In this document: one piece after another, positions 11,904-23,100 of the stretch
How positions within the stretch are numbered: the stretch's first letter is position 1
Layout of the letters: every line of letters starts with the position of its first letter
Source of the DNA: Siderastrea siderea
Lineage: Eukaryota; Cnidaria; Anthozoa; Scleractinia; Rhizangiidae
Length of the DNA stretch: 64,000 nt
Reading direction: 5' to 3'
Assembly (NCBI GenBank): GCA_964030785.1
Contig: OZ034969.1
Span: 73,741,762-73,805,761 of the forward strand
The notes under the pieces: model-generated
Seen by the model: the letters and a program-made list of their open reading frames with translations, nothing else
What the model was told of the DNA's origin: nothing
Database searches by the model: none
Position numbers and translations under genes: made by a program

Positions 11904-12090
11904 TAGCCTGCGAGCAGGTTCTCTTGGTGTGTTATTCGCGCGAGTATCTTGGCGGCGGAGCGGCGATTTGCGAGCCGGCAAGCTTTGCTCCCTTGCGAGA
12001 AGAATTCTTCTCGCCGGCTCGCAAATCGCGGCTTCGCCACCAAGATACTGGGGCGAACTAACACACTAAGTGAGCCTGCTCGCAGGCTAT
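11904..12090. mobile_element. Fold-back MITE (copy in segment B)
   Basis: Second copy of the 187 bp palindrome seen at 7452-7638, differing by about one base (CACC for CGCC near the right arm). CCTCAACCT lies immediately left of the arm and again 2 bp right of it, a probable target-site duplication. Confidence 0.85.
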
Positions 12091-12150
12091 CCTCAACCTC
12101 ACTCATAAATAAAACTCTTTTTAATCTGAAGGGCCACTAGACTCATAAAT

Positions 12151-12683
12151 GGCCTATTTAATAAAACCAATCAATGATAATATGCGTGGCTAATATGCGT
12201 GGCTACACGAAGCAACTTTACCCAGGTAAATATGAGTACTAATAAGGACACGGACTTTGAAGTAGAGGGAGGGATTGCAGAGATTATCTACATGTAAATG
12301 ACAGTGTTACTTTTTCTTTGCCAATATTATATGCTTCACGAATTTACAAGACTAGGAATTTGAGATAGAGAGTGGACTTGCAGTGTGCTTTTTTATATGT
12401 ATAAAATTGTTTTCGACATATTTTTATCATCTCTTTTTTACTATTGTAGTCTTTTTTTGAACTTATTTGAATTTTAATAAAAATTTGTCTATTTGGATAA
12501 AAATTAAAATAATAATAATAATAGTAATAATCTTCGTCATCATCATCTTTATTTCACTGATAAAAGACGTCATGTGTTACAACAAAAATAAGTTATAAAG
12601 ATAATAATTGTTAATAGCTAAGTTATAATTAAAGCTAAGTCGACTTACAAACGAGTTTTTAAAACGTTCAGTGTTTCCCTGGG
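12151..12683. other. Block present only in copy B
   Basis: 533 bp absent from copy A. It is AT-rich with short (AAT)n and (ATC)n runs near 12510-12550 and a tandem ATATGCGTGGCTA. No terminal repeat was found, so I cannot say whether it was inserted in B or lost from A. Confidence 0.45.
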
Positions 12684-12975
12684 GAAAGAGGCGTTTTCCC
12701 TCGAAACCGATTTTTTAAATTTTCTGTTAATTTTCATGGAATTACAGACTGAGAACCGTAGAAAATGCCCCAAGCAAAACCCTTTGTATACTGAAGGGTC
12801 GATCGTTTTCCCCAGCGAGACCTAAAAATAAGAAGCCGAGTTTTGGACACCACATGTGCAGTGCGTGAGCAGCTATTTTAGTTGATCTAATTATGCTGAT
12901 TATGGAAGATGGCCTCTTTTCGGGCACGTTTTTTTTGGGAATCGCATCCGTTTTAAACGGTTTCTTCGCCTTCTT

Positions 12976-13681
12976 ATTGGGTGATAAAGAAAAACATTAC
13001 ATATGAAAGGAGAAAGAGCTGAACATCGCTGGGAAAGTCACTCAACTGGAGAACTTAACTTAGCCCCTTGAATTCAAAGAATACGCCTTACCTTAATTAC
13101 CCAGGTAAATTGAAAACCCAGCTATTTTACCAACGGAAAATTAAAACATTTAACAAAACTTTTACACTTGTAGTTTACAAGCTGGGCACTTGTTTTTACA
13201 AGCGCACGCAAAAATGAGTTCAATGAACATCGTTACAAGTCCTTGTTACAAGTCTCCGACTTGTAATTAGCAGGTGTATCGCTACACTTGTGGAATTTGG
13301 TACTTATCCAATTCAACAAAACTTTTACAAGAGACCGACTTGCATTTTTACAAAATTCCAACTTGTAAACTACAAGTGCAAACTACAAGTCACTTGTGAG
13401 CTTAACATACGACTTGTAGAAAGCGTATTTCGAAACTTTAATTATGTCATTGTCTAGCGAAGAAGAACTTGAAGAACTATTGAGACACGGATTTATTCGG
13501 CAGCCTAGAAATTTTGAGGAAAAACGGTGGTTTGCCACTGAAAATCCAAGGGCATTTCGGGAGAAGTTTTGTCTCTCTGTAGACGCTTTTGTTCATCTTT
13601 TGGAATTAAAAAACCTTCGATTAGGGAATACCTTAGCATAGATTACGGCAGCGAGATTTGATTGCAACACTTGCATAAACC
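12976..13681 (+). mobile_element. PIF/Harbinger-like remnant in the MASTL promoter region
   Basis: Present only in copy B. The junctions read CTTCTTA-TTGGG and AACCTA-CAAGAG, compatible with a 3 bp TTA-like target but not proving one. From about 13160 to 13820 the sequence is crowded with ACTTGTA/TACAAGT words in both orientations, like subterminal transposase-binding repeats; this pattern continues into sequence shared with copy A. It encloses the short transposase-like frame at 13444. Confidence 0.45.
13444..13641 (+). pseudogene. Harbinger-type transposase N-terminal fragment
   Basis: A 65-codon frame. The stretch AFREKFCLSVDAFVHLLE resembles the N-terminal FREHFRMS-x-x-x-F-x-x-LL segment of HARBI1-like transposases. 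It stops before any DDE residue. Short and only motif-based, so the family call is tentative. It ends 0.5 kb before MASTL exon 1. Confidence 0.45.
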
Positions 13682-14135
13682 TACAAGAGCATTCCAGCGG
13701 AATTTACAATTGTAAGGCTACAAATGTAATTTACTCTTGCATCTGACTCTATTCTCGTATTTACAAGTTGGACTTTACACGTGTAAATTACACGTGTAAA
13801 AACTACAAGTGTAGTTTCTTTATTGAATTGACCCCTGGAGAAATCATGTTTTGCTAGGGTGGCAAGCCTGTTATTTTTCCCAGAATTCCCAGCAGTACCT
13901 TCGAAGTCACACTGGTGGGGACTGGACACCATTATGCTTACCGCGCAGAAATTTAAACATGGCGGATGTTTGATTACTGTTCGATCTCACGTTTTGATTC
14001 ATAGTCTTCAGTATTTCACCTTTTCTCAGAACGTGCCCGGTTCAAGTAGAGATCATCAAAGACTAGAACTTCGTCGTTACTTGCAATTATTGTGTCAGCT
14101 CTTTTTTGGAATCGTTAGGGATCTTGTGCGACAAA

Positions 14136-17100
14136 ATGGACGAGTCTTGCTCGGAAAGTACAAGGAACCGCCATACGCTAAAGGTTGGTCTCTGGTGAAT
14201 TGTTATTGTAAGCAAACCTTACAGTCTTATAGTGAAACCTCGGGCTGTACTGCAGGCAAAGGCAAAGCTTCAACAAAGGCGGGTCTATAACCTTAATTAA
14301 ATACTAAATTCAAATTATAAGCTTATACTATTAAGCTTATCTTGAATCATCAATTTCTGTGTATTGCATGTGCACTCCCGTTAAATTAGCAAATGGACTC
14401 TTGTACATTTCCGTCTTTATATAAGCTTAATTTGTACAATAGCTTTGTACAACGAGAACCTAGAATGTAAGATTATTCTCACAGTTAAGCGTTAAAATTA
14501 ATATTGTTAAAGCAGAGGAGAATTGTAAGCGTAGTTAAGGGATGATTCATAGTATAGTACCCTTAATTATTATTTAATATTGTACCTGTTGTTGGCGATT
14601 AACTGTTCCCTTGAAATTCTGTCGTTCCTATGGCGTTAAAAATAATTTAGCTGCCTCTGCCGTGGGGTGTTTTTTTTAGGGCAAGGTCAAACATCATATT
14701 TTGTCAGGCAAACTAAAGCCAATGAATTAAGCTTAAGTTTAAGTGAAGGTCATTTACATGGAGAAAGGGTGATCGTAGTACCAGGGCCTCCCTCCCAGGC
14801 GGGCTGATACATAGCCTGCCATTACAGATGTACATGTAAAATTTCTAGCCCTTCTGCCTAGGCTTTCATAGAGTCATCAAAGCATGTCGCTGCAGGGAAT
14901 ACAACTATATTTGATTGAATGCTCCAAACTTTTTAACCTCATCATGAATGCTATCTGCCCACAAGACAATATATTGTTGTCTTCATTGATCTGTTATTTT
15001 GTATAGCCCACTGGTATAGACGATTTTGATATAATCAAGCCAATCAGCAGAGGAGCATTTGGGTAAGTTTCTTATTGTACAATAAATGTTATAACCTGTA
15101 ACAATGCAATTCTTTCTGTCAACATTCCTGCTACGTCCTGGCATTAGGCCCCAGCATTCTGTTTCGACGTCATTGCTCTGTCTCTGGCTACTGCTCTATG
15201 TATGTCATACATATATCTTTGGCATTCCCGAGGGTCAACTCCAGGACACTCAAGGGATTGGGAGGAGATTGGTCGACTTTGGATAGTAACTTGCCCCTTT
15301 GGGGAAGGGGCATTGAACACCCATGGTAATGAATGCCTAAACCCTAAGGATGCCCCAATGAAATTTAAATCTGAGGCAGGTCAGCTGTATTCCATGTTCA
15401 CATGGCAACTTCCGTGCCATGATTGGTATTTCATCACGGCCTCAACTTACTTTTTGTATCATAATTTTTTGCATGATTTTTTTCGGTACGATTTTTAATA
15501 TGAAATATTATGCTTTGCTGATCAAATAACATGACATTGGGTCCAAAGCTTGTTTATTTCATGTTTCCTATTTTCCCTTGTGTTGGTGAACAGTGCTTTC
15601 AATAAGCGCCGACAGCTGATGAAAAGTGTTGACTATTTCACTCAGAGATGTCGTCTACTTTTCTCCCTAAATTGAAGTAATTGAAGAAGGTTCTCTCAAA
15701 CCCCTTGTTGATACAGTCGGTTACTCTACTCAAATCAGCTGCCTACTTCTAATTTTATTGAAACCCCTGGGTAAAGCTTGATCACCAAGTTTGTTCAGCT
15801 GCCATATTGTTTTATTTATCTCAGTGAGTGAAACCTGAAGGTACCGGTAGCACAAAACTACTGAGATGTTAGGGATTGAGTTCAAGGGGAAGACTATAGC
15901 ATTTTTCTTGTTTCACCACAAGAGAAATGCTTTTTGCTTGTGATGCTTGTCATGGTGACAGACATGATCAACAAACTCAGTGGGAAAAAGGAGACTGAAT
16001 AGTCCAGGCTAGGTGAAGGTTAAGCCATACTTAGGCCCTAGTTGGCCCTTACAGCCCAAAGTTTACCCAGTTTCTGTAGGACGAGTACTACTGCTCCCCT
16101 AGATGGGAGCTAGTCCACTACAGGGTTGTCAAACCCCAGAATTTTTTGTGGATACCCATACAGTTGGGTAGAGAGAGACAATATGTCTAAACAACACAAA
16201 AATGTAGAGACCAACCTAGCTTCGCACCACTGACCCTCCAATCTTCAATCAAAAGGCCACAGTCCTGCCACTGCAGCTTCACAAGTCAGGCTTGGCTGGC
16301 TGCTTCAGCATGAAATCTTTGACTTGATAACAAGCATTTTTAAGTACAAATTTTGACCCAGCTATAATCGTTCATGTCTACTTTTAAGAATACTTATCTT
16401 TACCTTTTTGTAATCAGGCTGATATCATTATGTTACCCTTTAGGCAGGTTTTCCTTGCTCGTAGGAGAGACAAAGATAAGCAGTTTTACGCTATCAAGGT
16501 TGTAAAGAAGACTGATGTTGTCAACAAAAACATGATTGAACAAGGTGCATATAGTTTTCTTTTATTAAATTACCTTTATAGTTAATTACCACAAGAGGTT
16601 TTTCAACCCATTTTGTTTTCTATTAAGATTTTTCTAATCCACGAAATAACATAAACCTGGTTTCTTACCTCAAGTGTGAACATTCACCTACCGGATTGTA
16701 CTCTCAAACTTGGAATGTTTGTTGGTCAATCACATCATTGATGATACCCACCTGCATACATTAAGCATATACCTGTATGGTGTAGGTCAAGCTTTCCTTG
16801 CCTATTTTAATTTCCATGCCCATTTTCATATTTACCTGTATTCATTATTTTTTAATCATTTTTCTCGACTGGCAGTTGTAGCAGAAAGGGATGCTCTTGC
16901 AATCTCCAAAAGTCCCTATATCGTCAACTTGTTTTACTCCTTTCAGTCAAAAGACAGGATATTTCTGGTAAGTGTACACAGTGCATGTATGTGCTTGAAT
17001 GAGGTTTGTCTTGTAAATAATTCTCAATGAAATGTGAAAGAATTAGAAATTTAGAACATTTTGACATGCAGAGTTAGAATTGTGGTAGGCTTTTTTTCAA

Positions 17101-20100
17101 TTAGCATTTCATTTGAACTATTAGTTTATTTTAATAAGTGTTCATCAAGGACATAGATCTGCAATATGGAAACATTTCCATTCAAATGTTCTCATTCACA
17201 AAATGACCATAGAATGAGAGCATACAGATGAAATTATGCACAGGGTTGCACCTTGGTCATAAATTTAAAAATGGCACCTCAATCTGTAATTGCCTTAGTT
17301 TAAAGTTTGTATAATTTTGTAACTTGACTCTTAAGATATACAGGGAGATATACTTTCACTAGCCAGTCAAAATTGGTGATAATAATAATTATGATTATTT
17401 TCCGTAAAGCCACCCTGAGACACAGAGTGGCCTTCAGGCTTTGTCTGGTTATGTATTTGGTTGATCCATTGTTGAGTATTTGAATAAATCTTGTTGGATC
17501 AGGTAATGGAATATTTAATTGGTGGTGACTGCAAATCCTTGTTGCACAATCTTGGATACTTTGATGAGGACATGTCAAGGATTTATATAGCACAGGTATG
17601 TACACTGAAAATTGAAATATTTAATATTAATCACCATCAGATCAGTGGCAGCAAATTTTTGCACAGGACTTTTTGCAAATTTTTACACTATTTGCAAAAC
17701 AATCACAACAAGCCACATAGTCAGTCTCATTTATTTCATCCAATTTGAAAATAGTATTTGTAATTGTTGAAGTCTTGAAATGCCAAATTGGTCTTGTCTT
17801 GTGTTGTCTTGTCTTGCCTTCCAGGCCTGGAAAAGTCATGGAATTTAGAAAAAAATTGTTTTTAGGTCATAGAAAAGTCATGGAATTTCAGACTGTTGCC
17901 AAAATTGTTTTTAGCTGATACCTGTAGTATTTAACTTTTGATGGCTGAAGGCATTGAAAGTCCTATTTTTCAATGAAATTAATCTTTTAAATGAAAGGGC
18001 CCATCATTTTGTTTTGAAGTGAGGTGTTCCATTATAATTGCCATGTGTTTGGAAATGAAATACTTTTATAGTTAGTGTGTTATAAGGTATGTAACGGCTG
18101 TCAGTTTTGAGGTCATTGAATTGGATTTTTTATCATTAAAAGTCCTGGGAAAGTCATGGAGTTTTGTTTCCCAGTTTCTGTGTGAACCCTGTTCTGCTTC
18201 TACGTGTAATATTCAACATGTCACAAGCATGGAACAAAGCAATTGAAGTTGGTGTCCCTGTTGGGATTTGCACCCATGTCCTTCCACACATGGGTTGGAT
18301 ACTCTGGCCCCTCAGTCACTGGCAGACCTGTGGCATGCTAGATCACATTTATGAGGTTTATTGTTACCTAGTAGTTTTGTCCATTTGACAGGTCAATTTT
18401 TGGAATTTAGTTTTCTTTGATTTATTGCTGTAACAGGTTGTTTTAGCTTTGGAGTATCTTCATAAACATGGCATTATTCACAGGTAAGATACAGACAGTG
18501 TAGTGAAAGATCCAGAACTTTATGCAGGTGGGTTGGGTGGCAGCTGAGCATAAACAAGGTTCTGGAGATAAAATGGATCAAATTTTTTAAGAATGTTTCA
18601 CCACACCTTTTATTTTTGAAAAATATGGGGCAGAGAGGGTAGGGGCATCCTGTAGGCCCCTCCCTTAGATCTATGACTGCAATGTTCTAGCCCACTGCTA
18701 AACAATAGGAGCTGAACACTGTACAGCGTCTTGTTATCCAGTTGAGATATGCTTTTATAACATCACTTAAAGTTTTGTAGGCTCTTCGTGCAACTTCAAG
18801 AAGTGAAAAATGCCTTCATATATTTTATGTTCTTATATCCTAATGCAGACACTCAAAGTAGAATTCAAAAGTTAATGTAACCCAAGCCAAATGCAAGGGT
18901 TTACACTTGATAAATCCTACAAAATGTTACATGATGTAATATCCAAATTTTTACACGGTATCATCTGAAATTGCTAACCTTATCTCGTCAGAGTGAGCAT
19001 TTTTTAAACTATGATAATTAAGCCTCCCATAGTGGGTGCCAGTATTCACCTCCGTCATTCATAATTGATCTGTTAGTAGTAGGAAACACAGTTCTGCGCT
19101 AGGGTGGAGGGGTGGGGAATCATAATCCCCCAGAGGCTGATGTCATCACAAATAATCTAAAAATAGAACGGTTCCATGTAAGGGTGGAGGGGTGGGGAAT
19201 CATAATCCCCCAGAGGCTGATGTCATCACAAATAATCTAAACATTGAATTGAACGTTTCTGTGTAAGTGTGGAGGGGTGGCGGTGAATCGTAACTCTCCA
19301 GAGGTTAATGGCATTGCCAATAATCTAAAAATAGAATGTAAAATAAGCGTCAAGTGGAAAGCTTATATATCATTTATTTGTTTGCTATTACCAAACTACA
19401 AAATGTAAAAAAATTTTCTACATGTTATGTAAAACTAAAAGTTTAACCACACGGTGGATTCATCTGCAGCATACGCGTATAGCAAAAAAAAAGCGAGAAC
19501 CTGTTTGTTTATGACGTGGTGTTTAGGTTACGCGTATGGGGTAAGCGATAAATCAATGATGCGTTCCAGTGTACTCGTACTTCATTGGCTATTTTGATGC
19601 TGTCGACTCTGACTACTTCTCCCGAAGGAGGGAAATGTCTGCTCAAATACGTGCGAAAGGTTTGCATTTTCCTGTGCTGCTGTAATGCAAATTTTTCAAA
19701 CAATGAATGCGATAAATCGATGCGCCATTGATTAATCGCATAGCCTATACGCATGCCCTGGATGCGATGCAAATAAACAGGCTGTCGAATTTCTCACCCT
19801 CTGAATTTTGATGATCATTGATTTCCAGAGAACGTAAATAAGTTTGGTCAATCTGAAATACCCTATCAGTTGAACTACCTCCAAAATAGAAGAAAGTACA
19901 TAATCATCTTCCCTTAATTTTTGCCATTATTTCATCTTCCCCTCGGCTTGCGCCTCCCATATTCTCGAAACTGCGACTTTCACCACTAGTCTTTAATTTG
20001 CTATTAGTTATTGCGTTCCCAACAGCGTTTAAAGGCAAATTAACCACTCAAGAAATAATTTTCTGACGCTTTCCATACTTTCCGCCGTGTTGCTGTACAT

Positions 20101-23100
20101 TTTATTCACGCTAAAAACAATGCATGTTTCGCACGGGTAGTTTTTCTGGGGTTTATCGACACGTTTATTTGCGACAGGGTACACGTTAAAAATGCGAGAA
20201 GTATACGCGTATGCTGCAAATGAATCCACCCTGACCTTCAAAGTAACTAAGACATAACATGCGTCAATGTCATTAAAGCATAACATTAAAAGCATGTATA
20301 ATAATTAGTGCTAGCAACACCTCTGAGGAAAAGAAAAGATAGGGGAAAAATCTCTTGAAAGTAACAACAAAAAGTCATTGCAAAATAACATGTAAATTAA
20401 AACTGATTTTTTCCATAATTATTTGTCTAAAATGGAGCATGTTTGAGAAATAATTTCAACAGCGAAAAGGTGGTTGGTAAGTCGTTTCACACCCTGAAAC
20501 TGAACAGGAGGCAACATGAGGTAGGTAAGGTAAATGTGTTTATACAATTTATTTTTAAATGTACGATCGAATCTCTCAACCACTGAGGCTTTAAGCCCCG
20601 AGTTACTTGTGAGAAAGTCAATGTTGTTGTCATGCAGGAACTTCTGAAACACACGATTCAGAAATTCAGTGCCCTGATCCGTTTGTAGTTTCCTAGGTTT
20701 ACGACCAGAGGATAGGATAGTTTGAAAGGCTTTGACGAGTTCTTGACCCTGTTTTGTTTTCAGAGGTAAAACCCAGGCATATTTGAAAAAAATATCGATG
20801 CAAGTAAGGAGGTATTTAAATCCAAAGTTGTATTCGGGGCTGGAAGCGGAATAATTGGGTCTCTCTTATTCATTGTTCCTTTTGGTTTTTTCCTGACTTA
20901 CTCATTATTCATTTGAGATTTTTCAGGATATTCGGCCTTCATTATTTTATCCAGCTGAATTTTTGGGCAACTTAAGTTGTGCATGTGACAGGAGATAAAC
21001 TAAGGGGCTAAATATCGAGACCGTTCACAAATTTTGAAATGGCTGCAAATTGTTTAGTTCCATATCATATGTGGAGCATGAATTAACAGAAAAGCGCAAT
21101 GTTTTTGAAGAAAGAAAGATGTGTTAAATACAAGCTAGCTCTTTTCAAGGTTTCTAACGAAAAAAAGTAGAAAGTGAAGTCCTCGGAAATGCGATTTCCA
21201 GCATTCTGAGGAGTGTATAAAAGTGTTTTAATTGCTGTAAATTCAACTAATTTTTTTGCGGGTAATCTGTAACAAATAAGCTGATTTGTGGTATTCATTA
21301 TTCCCCCTGTGTTGAAAGAGTCTCAATTATTCCTAATGTTCAAGCTCTGAATATTCCTTATTCCTTTACTGTTTTATCTTGTTATTCATTATTCATTATT
21401 CCCCTTCCACCACCGATTGTATCGACTTAGGTTTTGAACTTACACCAAATCAGCCTGAAATTGCGCATTTTTACCAGGTGTAATAACTCTGCTTCTCTTG
21501 TCTGAATGTCTACGGGCAGGCTTATGAAGAGTATATACATCTTAGAATTATGTGGAGATCATCGCAGTGAAGGTGTTTCAACCTAAGCGGTTGAAAAGAA
21601 GAAACCTGAAAAAATTCAGGCTTGAACGGGAATCGAACCCATGACCTCTGCGATACCGGTGCAACGCTCTAACCAACTGAGCTGTCAAGCCAACTGGGAG
21701 CTGGTCAATTGAGAGTTCGTATTTATCCCGTAGAAGGAGAATGAATGAATATTAATATATGAAATTCATATATTTGAACTGCGGATAAAGATAGAATTAT
21801 GTGGAGATCATTGCAGTGAAGGTGTTTCAGCCTAAGCGGTTGAAAAGAAGAAACCTGAAAAAATTCAGGCTTGAACGGGAATCGAACCCATGACCATGAC
21901 CAACTGGGAGCTGGTCAATTGACAGTTCGTATTTATCTCGTAGATGGAGAATGAATGAATATTAATTTTTCATTCATTCTCCATCTACGGGATAAATACG
22001 AACTCTCAATTGACCAGCTCCATTCTCCATAAACGGGATTTCCATAGTTTTTCAATGATGCTAGTCTCCATCCCTCCACCATAGAACCGTTCTATTTAAC
22101 AATTAGATTATGAGCTCGAGATTTCTATCGCGTGATAGTTGATGAGGCCGAAGGCCGAATCAACTATCACACATAGAAATCGAGAGCGAATAATCTAATT
22201 GTTTTAGTATAAATCTCGATTAATATTCCACTAAAGTGAAAAGTTTTACATCATTGCACTGTTATTTTGAAGTATAAGACTGTGCCTGCCACTCACCTTT
22301 TCGCTACTCACTATCTATCACGGAATAGATAGCGAGTAGGGTAGCCAATCAGATTGCAGCATTTATGATAGAACGCTAGTAGATTTATACTAATTCTAGA
22401 TAATTTGCGATGACGTCAGCCGCTGGAGAGTTACGATTCACCTCCACCCCTCCACGCTTACATAGATCCGTTCTATTTTTAGATTATTTGTGATGACATC
22501 AACCTCTGGGGGATTATGATTCACCTCCACCCCTCCACCCTTACATAGAGCCGTTCTATTTTTAGATTATTTGTGATGACATCAACCTCTGGGGGATTAT
22601 GATTCACCTCCACCCCTCCACCCTTACATGGAACCGTTCTATTTTTAGATTATTTGTGATGACGTCAGCTTCGGGGGATTATGATTCACCTCCACCCCTC
22701 CACCCTGGCGCAAAACTCTCTGTTTCCTACCACTTCTGTTTGTTCGTTTGTTTATTTCATCCGGCATCAAATAAACGTTATACTTTATTAAATCGACAGA
22801 GATCTCAAGCCAGATAATCTCCTCATTTCCAATGAAGGAAAGATCAAGTTAACAGATTTTGGATTATCGAGATTAACGCTAGAGAGAAGTGAGTTATCTG
22901 TACTGTAACAGCAGTCCTTCAGTAGATTGTCTTTGATCCACAAACCAAGGGAATAACATAACCATTTGTTTACGGCATTATATAGCGTAATGCATTGAAA
23001 CCAATTAGACCTTCAAGTAAGAACATTTAACCACGCAAGGAACTTTGGTTGGTGAGTGCAGTTTTTTTCAGAAACGTTTTCAAAAATCTTATAAAATAAA

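Larger units (their letters stand above)
11808..14717 (+). repeat. MASTL 5' region, copy B (contains exon 1)
   Basis: Same sequence as 7340-9004 but longer by two blocks. Block one, 12151-12683, starts after CTCATAAA and ends before GAGGCGTTTTCC. Block two, 12976-13681, carries a Harbinger-like fragment. This copy leads directly into MASTL exon 2 at 15007, so it is the likely native promoter. Neither extra block is bounded by GT and AG, so copy A is not a spliced retrocopy. Confidence 0.85.
19080..22729. mobile_element. 3.65 kb element with inverted, array-bearing ends
   Basis: The left end reads TAGGAAACACAGTTCTGCGC, then about three copies of an 80 bp unit. The right end is inverted: about four units, then GCGCAAAACTCTCTGTTTCC. 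The interior holds a minus-strand integrase fragment, a nested 0.8 kb inverted-repeat element, a tRNA-derived repeat and a fold-back hairpin. It fills most of the MASTL intron between exons 6 and 7 and stops 70 bp before exon 7. No target-site duplication is obvious. A cut-and-paste element using a retroviral-type integrase (Ginger or Polinton-like) is the best guess. Confidence 0.7.

Noticed and set aside
21619..21691. A functional tRNA-Thr gene
   Set aside because: The cloverleaf folds, but U33 is C, one anticodon-stem pair is broken, and the sequence is part of a longer repeat with a second partial copy.
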